The notes: a model not told the origin generated them from the letters alone. 64,000 nucleotides of DNA from Acidobacteriaceae bacterium (GCA_025350325.1 JANXYB010000076.1:1-64000), one strand, 5' to 3'; shown: positions 9,401 to 18,297, numbered from the stretch's first letter. Numbers and translations are program-made.

Positions 9401-9780
9401 TTGCCAATGGTGGCTCAATGTCCTTTGGCCGCTGGGTTACAGGCCAGATGAACCCGCGACAGGACCAGCCACAAGCAATTCTAAATCCGGACCTATCGGC
9501 GCAGGTGGGCCTGTACATGCGCAGCGTCGTCACCTCTGGTACCGGTCGCAGCGCAAATTTGCCGGATATCCCGATGGCCGGCAAGACAGGGACGGCGGAG
9601 CTCGAACATGCTCCGTCGCACGCCTGGTTCATCGGATTTGCCCCGTATGGCGGATCGCATAAACTGGCATTTTCCGTCCTGATCGAGAATGGTCAATACG
9701 GCGGCACTGCCGCCGCTCCGCTTGCTGCGGAGGTGATGCAGGCAGCCAAGACACTTGGCTACCTCGAAGGAGCGCCATGA
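6463..9780 (+). CDS. SEDS glycosyltransferase (RodA/FtsW-like) fused to class B penicillin-binding protein
   Basis: 1105 residues in one uninterrupted frame. A short cytoplasmic tail, one N-terminal span and an extracytoplasmic segment come first. Residues about 165-555 are a multi-span SEDS peptidoglycan polymerase, with FQPAEVIRV and MPAAHTDLILAALGEEWGF; the Asp (about 461) matches the catalytic SEDS Asp. After RGTIYDRNGLPLA the C-terminal half is a class B PBP transpeptidase with all three motifs: SSFK (849-852), SCN (914-916) and KTG (1041-1043). In most bacteria these are two separate proteins forming a complex. GGAGAAGGGGAACG before the ATG is a strong ribosome site. It likely polymerises and crosslinks peptidoglycan under control of the neighbouring kinase/phosphatase. 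Confidence 0.93.
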   Translation: MAVTRSTSVERADKPRPPIDARARALERILLLLTSVLIVAAVSLTAAAKMARIGGSDSARLNLSTLDRREQLLPFLQWIASPAERQYIAGEIFEHVRNGKGSVSHIGELGQIRVPIKDVLRTHGLTGLQARAHEVQSARPGAESILLLDSRDVARLKPSFVVRDTSQFRKQLILWTFLFFCSFAAVHIFWSFRGVGGPQYVLPSVLLLSGVGLTLMITLRDPVRDTLAFSSFAQGVAGGCIVLALASALDYRRISGKLSYVFLIASFLLSAALILFGSGPTGSDAKVNLLGFQPAEVIRVLIVFFLAGYFAERWEFLRTLREQRKELKNISRWVDVPRLEYLLPVLGGVVVSLAFFFLQRDLGPALLIACLFLAMYAVARDRYPLALMGLVVILSGFASGYYLGFPKNVAGRVSMWLSPWDNSVRGGEQVAHSLWAFATGGAFGTGLGLGDPQWMPAAHTDLILAALGEEWGFLGVLAVLALYAGLVWFGMRVALHARSDYNFFLALGLTLAFALQIVLIAGGVLALIPLSGVVVPFLSYGKTGLITNFAIIGILFSLSRDVSHARDTTEPFRVSMRGISYVIAGLGVCLLLKAFYIQVIRPDATAGAGALAVQADGERRYEYNPRLLAIAHSIPRGTIYDRNGLPLATSNWEEIAQNRDRYVAMGLTVGQQPTPGEARHYPLGPAAFHLLGDLRTRVNWSAHNSSYAERDFMLTLQGYDDRASVVEVVDPRTKTSQHILRFDYRELLPLLRHRWQPNHPDVKKILERDRNLHMSIDARLQLKTADLLAHQLQKVGRTKGAVVVLDPENGDLLASVSYPLPDQSLSNPASDQDAALLDRARYGLYPPGSSFKIVTAIAALRKDPANANQVYECKRLPDGRTGNYIQGWSRPIHDDVKDTAPHGTISMGAALAVSCNAYFAQLGTYKVGPEALLDTATRLGISVANPSNVKTLRAEMPQTSYGQGQVVATPFQMARVAATIANGGSMSFGRWVTGQMNPRQDQPQAILNPDLSAQVGLYMRSVVTSGTGRSANLPDIPMAGKTGTAELEHAPSHAWFIGFAPYGGSHKLAFSVLIENGQYGGTAAAPLAAEVMQAAKTLGYLEGAP

Positions 9781-10565
9781 GTAGACTGCACGATCTAGAG
9801 CGCCGCATCGATGAAAAACTGCGCGGCATGCTGCGCCCTTCGTCCCCGGATCAGAAACGCGAACTGCTTGAAGTCCATCGTGCCATCCTCGACGATGTCG
9901 CTGCGCATGTCGACACATTGCCGCGCGGTAAGCAGGCGTTCGTCTACACGCATTTAGACGTGCAAATACTTCTCCCTGACCCCGCGCTGCGACGGTCTTA
10001 CGAACTGGTCTTCGTCGAGGCCGATGCTCTCGCTCGGGATATTCGGCTGCGGCTCGAAGATCAGCGCATAGAACTCCCAGAGCATCTGGCGGTGCAGGTG
10101 GAGCTAGTGCCGGAACTGCCGCCCGATGTAGCGGCGCGCGGCTTTGATGTCCACTATGGAAGCATTCCCTCCGTGCAGCCCTCCGAGGAGCTAATGGAGG
10201 TTCGCTTTACCATCATCGCCGGGTCTGCCCAGCAACCAGAACTGTGTATGAAGAAGAGGCGCATCAACCTCGGTCGTCTGGCCGAAGTTGTCGATGCGGA
10301 TGCGCGGCTCACGCGACAAAACGACGTAGCATTCCGCGACGACGCCCAAGCTCCCAACCCGTCCGTCTCCCGGGCGCATGCCCACATTGAATTCGATCCG
10401 GGGAAGGCGGTGTTCCGCCTTTTCGATGATCGCAGCGCCCATGGAACCACGGTCATCAGGGATGGCTCCGTGATTCAAGTCCCTCAGGGCCCCAGCAAAG
10501 GCGTCGCCCTGCAAAACCGGGATGAAATCGTGCTAGGACAAGCCCGTCTCCGCTTCGAATTATAG
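9777..10565 (+). CDS. Second FHA-domain protein of the wall-signalling operon
   Basis: 262 residues, overlapping the SEDS-PBP stop by four bases (ATGA). The N-terminal half is helical and charged, with FVYTHLDVQILLPDPALRRSYELVF recalling the FhaA-type N-domain of the first operon gene. The C-terminal FHA domain covers about 160-262: INLGRLAEV, the core PSVSRAHAHIEF, and SAHGTTVIRDG where the family has N-G. The N-G asparagine appears as RDG, a mild deviation. It probably reads phosphothreonine on the kinase or the SEDS-PBP protein. No transmembrane segment is seen, so it is cytoplasmic. Confidence 0.85.
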   Translation: MSRLHDLERRIDEKLRGMLRPSSPDQKRELLEVHRAILDDVAAHVDTLPRGKQAFVYTHLDVQILLPDPALRRSYELVFVEADALARDIRLRLEDQRIELPEHLAVQVELVPELPPDVAARGFDVHYGSIPSVQPSEELMEVRFTIIAGSAQQPELCMKKRRINLGRLAEVVDADARLTRQNDVAFRDDAQAPNPSVSRAHAHIEFDPGKAVFRLFDDRSAHGTTVIRDGSVIQVPQGPSKGVALQNRDEIVLGQARLRFEL

Positions 10566-10893
10566 CGGCGAGCAGCTAGATTGTTGCGACCAGTTGCAAG
10601 CTTATGCAGACTGATTGGTAGCGTGCGAAAGAGCCAAAGTTGGCTTCTAAGCCGATTAGATTGGCCTCATCCAATTCATGACGTAAGTCGCCAGCCACGT
10701 TGGCTTTGCCCAGACCACGCCATAGTTTGGCGAATGAGTCGAGCTCGCTAATTGGTTCCCGTCCATTGTGCGACCGGCGCTGTGAGCAAAGTAGAACAGT
10801 CTAAATCGACCCAATGTGAAATGATAGGGAGATACTGATAACTATGTCCCTTATTAGAATTCAGGCCAGCAATATTGGCGGGTAGAGGTGGCA
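10566..10893. other. Intergenic, no gene seen
   Basis: Spacer between the signalling operon and the diguanylate cyclase gene. No convincing ORF, strong hairpin terminator or promoter was recognised. Confidence 0.4.
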
Positions 10894-12339
10894 ATGATCG
10901 CAAAGAAACCAGCCAAAACTCTTCTCATCGAGACTCAGCCGGTAAAGGCTCTCCAGATCCGAGAGATGCTCAACGGCCAGGGCTCGCATGTGCTTGATTT
11001 GGCCGCTGTCGAGACCTTAGCCGAGGCCGAAATCCATCTCGTGGCCCATGCGCCAGACATTGTCTTGCTTGACCTGGAATCGGTCGAGCCGTCAGGCCTG
11101 GAAGCAGTGCAGCGGGTACGCGCCGCCGCGCCCTCTGCCTCGCTCGTGTTGCTGTCGAGTGTCAAAGATGAGCCTATCGCTATCAAGGCAATGCAGGAGG
11201 GCGCACAGGACTATCTCATCAAGGACGAAATTGAGCCGCGCGAACTCATCAGAGCGCTCCTCAATGCCGATCGGCGCAAGAAAGTCGAAGGCGTTCAAAA
11301 CATCGAAAAGGAACGCGCCCAAGCCACGCTCGACTGCATCGGCGATGCGGTAATTTGCACCGACACGTCAGGCAACATCACATATCTAAATCCCGTCGCG
11401 GAGACAATGACCGGTTGGGCGCTGAAAGATGCGGTCGGCCAGCCCATGGCGCACTGTGCCCGCATCGTGGACTCCAAGACCCGCCAAAACATCCTGGATC
11501 CGATGGCGAAAGCTTCTTCGCAAGACCGCACAGGAAATTTACCGTTAAACAGCGTCCTTATCCGCCGTGACGGCCACGAAGTATACATCGAGGATTCGGT
11601 GGCCCCCATCCACAACCCGGAGGGGCAGGTGACCGGAGCAGTCATCGTGTTTCGCGATGTGAGCGCAATGCGAGCGTTAGAGAAAGAGCTGACCCAATCC
11701 GCGCAACTTGACCATCTCACCGGATTGCCGAATCGAAACCTGCTCAAGGATCGGATTCGTCAGGCGATACTTCTTGCCCGCCGGAACGGATGCCATGCCG
11801 CGGTATTGTTTCTGGATTTGGATGGATTCAAACAGATCAACGACTCACTAGGACATCCGATCGGCGACAAGGTCCTGCAGTCCGTCGCCAAGCGGCTGCT
11901 GGATTGCGTGCGCTCCCCAGACACCATCATCCGATTGGGCGGGGACGAGTTCATCGTGGTGCTTCAAGAGTTGAAACGGGCGGAAGATGCCGAAGTTACC
12001 GTACGAAGACTGTTGAAGAAGGTGGCGGAACTTCACCTCATCGAGCAACACCAGATTTACGTTACAACGAGCATCGGTGTGAGTGTCTACCCGCGCGATG
12101 GCCAGGACGCGGAGACCCTTATCAAGAATGCGGACACCGCCATGTATCACGCAAAAAGGGATGGTAAACACGACTATAAGTTTTTTAGCCTGGACATAAA
12201 TGACAAATCCCCGGAACACTGGACTACCGGGCAAGAATTATGGCATGCCCTGAATTGGTACGAACTCACAGCAGGACTAAAGAACATTGAACCTGACATG
12301 AATCGTGATCGACCGACTTCCGCGAAGTCGCGGCGATGA
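10894..12339 (+). CDS. Response regulator receiver-PAS-GGDEF diguanylate cyclase
   Basis: About 481 residues. An N-terminal receiver domain (residues 5-120) has its phospho-acceptor Asp in DIVLLDLES, the conserved Ser/Thr as LLSS and Lys as YLIKDE. A PAS domain (about 140-265; DAVICTDTSGNITYLNPVAE) follows, then a GGDEF domain (about 275-450) with intact RLGGDEFIVVL and, five residues earlier, RSPD, the RxxD inhibitory site. It makes c-di-GMP from two GTP, with product inhibition and phospho-control expected. No cognate histidine kinase is adjacent. AGAGG five bases before the ATG at 10894 favours that start over the track's GTG at 10888. Confidence 0.92.
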   Translation: MIAKKPAKTLLIETQPVKALQIREMLNGQGSHVLDLAAVETLAEAEIHLVAHAPDIVLLDLESVEPSGLEAVQRVRAAAPSASLVLLSSVKDEPIAIKAMQEGAQDYLIKDEIEPRELIRALLNADRRKKVEGVQNIEKERAQATLDCIGDAVICTDTSGNITYLNPVAETMTGWALKDAVGQPMAHCARIVDSKTRQNILDPMAKASSQDRTGNLPLNSVLIRRDGHEVYIEDSVAPIHNPEGQVTGAVIVFRDVSAMRALEKELTQSAQLDHLTGLPNRNLLKDRIRQAILLARRNGCHAAVLFLDLDGFKQINDSLGHPIGDKVLQSVAKRLLDCVRSPDTIIRLGGDEFIVVLQELKRAEDAEVTVRRLLKKVAELHLIEQHQIYVTTSIGVSVYPRDGQDAETLIKNADTAMYHAKRDGKHDYKFFSLDINDKSPEHWTTGQELWHALNWYELTAGLKNIEPDMNRDRPTSAKSRR

Positions 12340-12558
12340 CCACCAACGCACTCAAAAAAGAGACCCGCAACTGCGATGGTAGCGCCAGTCATTTAGTGTC
12401 GCGTCTCAGCAGTTGTTGCCATCTAGATGTGAAGTTTCAACAGGTGGTCCGTTCGATCTGAACGACGCTGGTTGTGACGAGCAATCAGATTTTCAGAAGA
12501 TGATCGAATGGACGAACAGCAAAATGCCCGATTGACGATTTATAGTCGGCATCACGGA

Positions 12559-15024
12559 TCATTTGCCTGCTTCAGGCGCAGATGAAATCCTGGCGTACTC
12601 CTGTTTGGCGCTTTTCAACTCCGGAATATCCCTGTCGCCATCAGCCCAGAGTGTCAGGAATTGTTTGTAGGCGGTCCCGGACTCCAAGCGTTTTCCCGAC
12701 AACGCGAATGCTCGAGCAAGGCCCAGTTGAGCCAGTGCGTGGCGTGGAGAGGTTACGTCTATCCCCGGATGATCGATGATCTTTTGAAACTCCGCTGCGG
12801 CGTCGCGTCCTTGCCCAAGTTTCAGAAAGGCGAGTCCGCGGATGTAAACCGGTCCCAGACTCACAAATTCGCATAAATCGTAGGGAAGCGTATCGGCCAG
12901 CAGTTGAACGGCGCGCGCTGGACGACCGGATTTGACTTCTACGCTTCCCAAGACTGTTGGGAGCGAGGCCATCCTCAACGGGATATGAAGTGGAAAACGA
13001 CGGCTTAGATCGTTAACAACAATACGAGCGTGCGCACCCCCACCAGCCAGGGCAAGCGCCTGAGCGGCGGTCTCCTCCGTGTCGATCCCATAGCCGAGCT
13101 TCAGCGCCCGTTCCGCTTGCGACTGCGCCGCGCGAAGTTTTCCGAAGTCTGCTTCAACGACCGCCACGCCGGCCATTGAATAAGCCTCATCCTCTTTATT
13201 TCCGCTGCGACTTTCTGCATCCCAGGAGCGCCGAAAGATTGTGAGAGCGGACTTGAGGTGGCCGGACGCTGCTTGCGCAAAGCCTTCCGTAGCTAGCATG
13301 TCGTTTGGCCGCGGAGATGTGGCTCCCCACAAATGTTCGCGTAGCATGCCGGGCGCATCGCGCTCAAGAAAAGCGAGGTCGAAGAGCACTTCATGAGTAT
13401 CGAGACTGTCTCTGTGCCTTGTCTGGGCACTCTCCGCAACGCGTTTGGCGTCGTCAAAGCGCCCCAGCGCAAGATAAGACCGAGCCAGATTGGCATAAGG
13501 TAAATAATGGTTTGGCTGCAGCCCCAATGCCTCCTCTGCGGCTACTGCGGCCTTCTCGTACTCTCCGCTCACTTGATATCGAGCCGACAAGGTGTTGAAC
13601 GGACGCCAGTCCCGAGGGTAGATCTGCGTCCACATCTCAGCCGTTTGGATCGCCTTATCCGTGTCGCCTACCACTACCAGGTCATAGCGAATGGTCAGGA
13701 AAAGCTTTTCGCGCTCACTGAGATGATCGCGGAGCGCATAGGCTTTTCTCAAGTACCCGGCAGCTTTTTCAGACTCTCCGAGATTGTTGTATTCGATTCC
13801 GAGTTGCGTATACGCCATGGCAAAGCCGGGGTCGAGTTCCGCAGCATGCTCGAAGAGAAGAATGGCTTTGCTTTCCTCCCCACGCGTGAGCTGGTCGATT
13901 CCAACCGAGTAGGCCTTCAGGGCTTCGAGTGAGACCGTGGTGACCTCATCCAAGTGAAGATCGAACGCACGAATTGAGGCGACCGATTCGCCAAGCTGTT
14001 TCCGCAGCTTGGCTGAAATCTGTCCCAGCGCGCGCAAGACATCCTCTTTGTTTGCTACCTCGACTTGCTCGTGGGCCAGGGTATGCCCATCTCCGCAATT
14101 TTGAGCTTCCAAGGCTAAGATATAGCTGTTGCCGATGCGCGCGACCAAGCCTCCGATAACCACCTTTGCGCCGGCCCGCTGGCAGACTTCTCTAGCCAGA
14201 CCTCGACTGATTGGCTCTTCGGCCGATCGACCCATGAGCCGCAGGATTTCGCGATCCCTGTCTCGGGAGACGATATCGAGAAACGGTGACTGGCCCAGTT
14301 CAATTTCCAACGCGTTCTTGAGCGCCCCATCGAATACCGGCTCGCTCGTAGTGTTTTGGAAGTCCGCCAGTAGCACTGAGTCCTTCTGGGTTAATGCCGC
14401 CTGGACCGGTGGTCCCCGATGCGCAATGAACCCCGCTCCGGCTGCAAGTACCGCCGCGACCACCGCGAGTGTCGCCCATCTTCTCCACTTGACGGTTGCC
14501 GGCCTGGTTTCCAAAGCCGCTATTGTTACGGATGCATCGAATGCTGTCGGACGCTGTTCCTCGGGCCGCATGGACGGCAGCCTGAAGTCAGACGCGCTGG
14601 GCGCCGCTTCCAAAGGCGCTAGCAATCCATCGGCAGCTTCCAGTCCGGGACTGGCACGCGCTCCCGTCTCCAATGGCTTCGCCGCCGCCGGTGGATTCAG
14701 CTCAATTCTTGCCTCGTCCTGTGACACTGCGCCGATGAACCTATACCCGTACTTGGGGATGGTCTCGACATACTTCGGATGCTCCGGATCATCTTCCAGC
14801 GCGCTGCGAAGTCTCTTGATTGCTGTATTCAAACTGTGATCGAAATCGACGAAGGTGTCCACAGCCCAAAGCCGGTCAAAGAACTCCCTGCGCGTCACAG
14901 CCGTCCCCGGGCGCTCCAGGAGCAAGCCGAGAACCTGCAGCGGTTGCCCGCTTATCTTCAGTCGAATGCCATGCTTACGGAGTTCGCGGCCAGCGCTGTC
15001 CAATTCGTAGGGGCCAAACCGCAT
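12559..15024 (-). CDS. Winged-helix (CadC-like) membrane regulator with TPR ectodomain
   Basis: 821 residues. Residues 1-100 are an OmpR/CadC-type winged helix (FGPYELDSAGRELRKHGIRL ... ETIPKYGYRFIG). A Pro/Ala-rich linker leads to one membrane span near 185-205 (WATLAVVAAVLAAGAGFIA). The remainder starts with a TolB/FlgO-like fold (VLLADFQNTTSEPVFDGALKNALE) and continues as many TPR units to the C-terminus. The architecture is very common in Acidobacteriota; the regulator is thought to bind DNA from the membrane. It is divergent from the di-haem peroxidase-like gene, so the 167-base spacer may be its target. Targets and signal are unknown. Confidence 0.88.
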   Translation of the reverse strand: MRFGPYELDSAGRELRKHGIRLKISGQPLQVLGLLLERPGTAVTRREFFDRLWAVDTFVDFDHSLNTAIKRLRSALEDDPEHPKYVETIPKYGYRFIGAVSQDEARIELNPPAAAKPLETGARASPGLEAADGLLAPLEAAPSASDFRLPSMRPEEQRPTAFDASVTIAALETRPATVKWRRWATLAVVAAVLAAGAGFIAHRGPPVQAALTQKDSVLLADFQNTTSEPVFDGALKNALEIELGQSPFLDIVSRDRDREILRLMGRSAEEPISRGLAREVCQRAGAKVVIGGLVARIGNSYILALEAQNCGDGHTLAHEQVEVANKEDVLRALGQISAKLRKQLGESVASIRAFDLHLDEVTTVSLEALKAYSVGIDQLTRGEESKAILLFEHAAELDPGFAMAYTQLGIEYNNLGESEKAAGYLRKAYALRDHLSEREKLFLTIRYDLVVVGDTDKAIQTAEMWTQIYPRDWRPFNTLSARYQVSGEYEKAAVAAEEALGLQPNHYLPYANLARSYLALGRFDDAKRVAESAQTRHRDSLDTHEVLFDLAFLERDAPGMLREHLWGATSPRPNDMLATEGFAQAASGHLKSALTIFRRSWDAESRSGNKEDEAYSMAGVAVVEADFGKLRAAQSQAERALKLGYGIDTEETAAQALALAGGGAHARIVVNDLSRRFPLHIPLRMASLPTVLGSVEVKSGRPARAVQLLADTLPYDLCEFVSLGPVYIRGLAFLKLGQGRDAAAEFQKIIDHPGIDVTSPRHALAQLGLARAFALSGKRLESGTAYKQFLTLWADGDRDIPELKSAKQEYARISSAPEAGK

Positions 15025-15191
15025 CTGCTACATCCTCTATGGGCGGTGTTGCCCAGCGTGTGCTGAATTCTACTCCGTCGAATCAATAACTCGGCTACTC
15101 ACCAAGCTTTCACCTGGGAATCACCTCGCGTGTATTGCCGTGGCCGCCAGCGAATGGTCTGATCACCGCTGTGATTTAGGAAGAGGGCCGG
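15025..15191. promoter_or_regulatory. Divergent intergenic control region
   Basis: Spacer between the divergently transcribed membrane regulator and the di-haem protein gene; it must carry both promoters. AGGAAGAGGGCCGG just before 15192 is the ribosome site of the plus-strand gene. I could not assign -35/-10 boxes with confidence. Confidence 0.35.
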
Positions 15192-16643
15192 ATGAAACTC
15201 AATTGGAGCAGCCGAAGCATTGTCCTTGTCTGTGCATGTGCATCTCTCACCGCGATCGCAGCAGTCAACGCTTCGATCCCGAACCTCAAACGTTTCTTCG
15301 ATCCAACCGGCGAGGTCGCCACATTCAACAGTGGTGGCGATCTTGACCGCAGCACCGCTTTCTTCCAAAACTTGGGTACCAACGGCCGCACCTGTGAAAG
15401 CTGTCATCAGGCAGACCAGTCGTTTAGCCTTAATCCCGCCCACGTACGGGAACTTTACGACCGCACGCACGGCACGGATCCGTTGTTTGCTTCAATCGAC
15501 GGGGCCAACTGCCCAGAAGCGGAGCCGCATGACCGGCAAGCTCACAGCCTGCTTCTCAGCCGAGGTCTGATTCGCATCCCTATTACCCTGCCGTCGAATG
15601 CGGAATTTACCATCGTCGCGGCGCATGACCCCTATGGCTGCGCCATCCGCTACGATCCCCTGACCAATCAGCAGATTATTTCGGTCTACCGGCGTCCTTT
15701 GCCAACCACAAATCTTCGCTATCTCAGCACGCTAATGTTCGATGGCCGCGAGACCGTCAGTCCGCTGACGGACTCAATGACTATGGCCGCAAATCTCAAT
15801 GCAAACCTGACCCACCAGGCAATTGCTGCGACCCAGGGACATGCCCAGGGCGCTATTCAGCCCACACCCGCGCAGCTTGCTGAGATCGTCAACTTCGAAC
15901 TGGGCCTTTCGACAGCGCAGATTCGTAGCAACCGTACTGGATACCTCGCTAATGGACAAGCGACCGGGGGACCTCTGGCGCTTTCGACGCAACCCTACTA
16001 TCCCGGTGCGAATGACTCCCTGGGGCATGATCCCTCCGGAAAGGCCTTCAACCCTGGCGCCTTCACCCTCTACACTGCCTGGACAAACTCCGGCGACGAA
16101 GAGAAGAGAGATATCGCCGCAGGCGAGGTTGTCTTCAACACCGCCGTGGCTACAATAACCGACGTACGGGGGTTGAACGACAATCCGGCGCTCAATAGCC
16201 CAGCCTCTATCGCCGGCACCTGCACTACCTGTCACGACTCTCCCAATGTAGGCAATCACACTCTCCCCCTGCCGCTCGACATCGCGACGAGCCGCCAATC
16301 GCTGATGGAGACAAATCCAAGCATCGTCGCCGGCTTGCAGCAGCTCACGCCGCCTGATATGCCGGTGTACGAGATTCGTGGATGTCCCGATCCTCAAAAT
16401 GTTGGCAACACGCTGGTCTTCTATACCTCTGATCCCGGAAAGGGAGTCGTTACCGGGCGATGTGTCGACGTCGGCCGTGGCAAGGGGCCGATTCTGCGCG
16501 GCCTGGCAGGACGTGCGCCATACTTCCACAATGGATCGGCAGCAAATTTGAAGCAATTGGTCGACTTCTACAACCTGCGCTTTCAGATGAGCCTGAGTGA
16601 TCGGCAGAAGCACGACCTGATCGCCTTTTTGAACTCGCTCTAG
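15192..16643 (+). CDS. Di-haem cytochrome c peroxidase-like (MauG/CcpA family) exported protein
   Basis: 483 residues with an N-terminal signal sequence (VLVCACASLTAIAAVNA). Two c-type haem sites are visible: CESCH (68-72) and CTTCH (344-348). The spacing and the region around FHNGSAANLKQLVDFYN near the C-terminus fit the di-haem cytochrome c peroxidase/MauG superfamily. Members reduce H2O2 or oxidise small or protein substrates in the periplasm. At 483 residues it is longer than classical CcpA (about 330), with extra sequence between the haems. The substrate cannot be told. The neighbour downstream is a broken phospholipase gene. Confidence 0.85.
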   Translation: MKLNWSSRSIVLVCACASLTAIAAVNASIPNLKRFFDPTGEVATFNSGGDLDRSTAFFQNLGTNGRTCESCHQADQSFSLNPAHVRELYDRTHGTDPLFASIDGANCPEAEPHDRQAHSLLLSRGLIRIPITLPSNAEFTIVAAHDPYGCAIRYDPLTNQQIISVYRRPLPTTNLRYLSTLMFDGRETVSPLTDSMTMAANLNANLTHQAIAATQGHAQGAIQPTPAQLAEIVNFELGLSTAQIRSNRTGYLANGQATGGPLALSTQPYYPGANDSLGHDPSGKAFNPGAFTLYTAWTNSGDEEKRDIAAGEVVFNTAVATITDVRGLNDNPALNSPASIAGTCTTCHDSPNVGNHTLPLPLDIATSRQSLMETNPSIVAGLQQLTPPDMPVYEIRGCPDPQNVGNTLVFYTSDPGKGVVTGRCVDVGRGKGPILRGLAGRAPYFHNGSAANLKQLVDFYNLRFQMSLSDRQKHDLIAFLNSL

Positions 16644-17066
16644 TAACGAAAAGACTGTGAGCCTCCAGCCGAATCTCAGAAGATGCGCTCTTTAAGCACG
16701 AGAAAATTCCATTCATCTCGAATCTTCGCCTCCCGTGGGAAAGAATCCGCGGGAGGTCCCGTCCCTCGGAAAGGCCTGCTGAGCATTTGGCTTCGGATCG
16801 ATTCGTCCGTGCGCCTTCGGGTCCGAGCCACGCGGGCCGGGCCGCTTGCAATTCCCGCGGCCACCGTGATCGAGCCGGGAGTTACACGCAAAGTTAATCT
16901 CGGTCGACGGTGAATCAACCATGAGCTAAAGACAGGAGCCGACCCGGTCAATCTTTCGGGACAACCACCCGGCGCTCCCTCCCATCCATTTCTGCTCAGA
17001 CAAAAAACAGTCCCGCAGGCCGACCGAGCAGCACGGCGTGCGTTTGGCAGACAGGTCGGATTGCCC
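16644..17066. other. Intergenic, no gene seen
   Basis: The ORF-track frames here (for example 16683-16913 plus) have compositions unlike the neighbouring genes and no recognisable motif. I see no terminator or repeat. Confidence 0.35.
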
Positions 17067-18109
17067 ATGAACACTCTCTCTCGTCGTACGTTTCTCGGCA
17101 CGTCGGCCGCCGCCTCTTTGGCTAAGGCGGCAGGCGCTGGACCGATGTCCCCGTACATCTTTGGGGACGATCAGCGCGCCTTGCCTTCCCCCCAGAGCTC
17201 GGGTATCGAACACATTGTTCTGGTCACGATGGAGAATCGTTCTTTCGATCACATCCTTGGCTGGCTTCCCCATGCCAACGGCCGGCAGCAGGGACTAACT
17301 AATTACGACAAAGCAGGAGCTTTCCATCCCACCTATCATCTGACGGACTATCAGAATTGCGCCCTTGCTGACCCCGACCACTCCTCGCCGCTGCCGGAGT
17401 TGACGGCAGATATTTCTACAACGCCATTCCGTTCACCGCGTTTTGGGGATTGAAATACTTGGGGATCAGTCGTCCCTATTCCGAGTTTCTAACTCTCTGC
17501 GCAACAGGCCTGCTCCCCCAGGTTTCCTACATCGACCCGCGCTTCGTAGACGAAGGCAGCGGCACGTCCAACGACGACCATCCGCACGCCGATATTCGCA
17601 ATGGTGAAGCGTTCCTCAATCAGGTCTACTCCGCTATAACGAAAAGTCCGGCGTGGCAAAGCACGGTTCTCATCATCACTTTCGATGAATGGGGCGGCTT
17701 CTTTGACCACGTGCCTCCACCGCTCGGGCCGGTGCCTTCTACCGACGCGGCTCTGGGCAGCGACGGTCGGCTTGGGTTCCGCGTGCCCGCGCTGATCATC
17801 TCCCCTTTTGCGCGTAGACGCAGCATCGCCCGTACCCGCTCCGATCACACCTCGGTGTTAAAACTCATCGAGTGGAGATGGAATCTAGCTCCGCTAACGG
17901 TTCGCGATGCCAGTGCCAATAGTCTTGCGGCAGCTCTCGAATTCAACGAACCACACCTGCATGCACCCGTCTATAACGTCCCCATCGGCCCGTTCGGAGG
18001 GGCATGCACTTCCGGGCTGCCCGGCGGCCTTCCTCAACCCAATAGCGAGGAAACCGAATGGACCGTCGTTCAGAAACTGGCTCAACAATACGGATTTCCC
18101 ATCCTATAA
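17067..18109 (+). pseudogene. Tat-exported phospholipase C (phosphoesterase family), broken by an out-of-frame internal deletion
   Basis: Two plus frames together make one phospholipase C-like protein. Frame 1 starts at 17067 with a twin-arginine signal (SRRTFLGTSAAASLAKAAGA), then HIVLVTMENRSFDHILGWLP and a region ending CALADPDHS. The other frame is recognisable from about 17384 (LAAAGVDGRYFYNAIPF) through KYLGISRPYSEF, PQVSYIDPRF, SNDDHPHADIRNGE and FDEWGGFFDHVPPP to 18109. In intact relatives roughly 100 residues (recalled) lie between DHS and LAAAG; here they are missing and the frame changes at about 17382-17386. The gene therefore encodes no full enzyme, unless the join is an assembly error. 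C-terminal metal-binding motifs are otherwise intact. Confidence 0.8.
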
Positions 18110-18196
18110 CGGCCGTACGCAGCGCGCCCGCTAGCAGAGACCGCACTGCATCAATAAGGCACGGCGGCCGCTGCGCCCCGACCGGCGGTATGGGGC

Positions 18197-18297
18197 CGCG
18201 ACGCTGCGTTCGAGTTGAAAGAAGCGATATCTGGCGCGACGCTGCGTTCGAGTCAAAGCGACGATATCGGGCGCGACCCCGCGTTCGAGTTAAAAGC
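18197..18297. repeat. Imperfect tandem repeat, about 38 bp x 2.6
   Basis: CGCGACGCTGCGTTCGAGT recurs at 18197, 18235 and 18272 (third copy CGCGACCCCGCGTTCGAGT), spaced 38 and 37 bases, with GCGATATC-like sequence between. The non-triplet periods argue against a coding repeat. Confidence 0.75.

Noticed and set aside
16683-16913. 76-aa plus-strand ORF in the gap before the phospholipase pseudogene
   Set aside because: No ribosome site, motif or plausible neighbour; composition looks like chance coding in GC-rich DNA.
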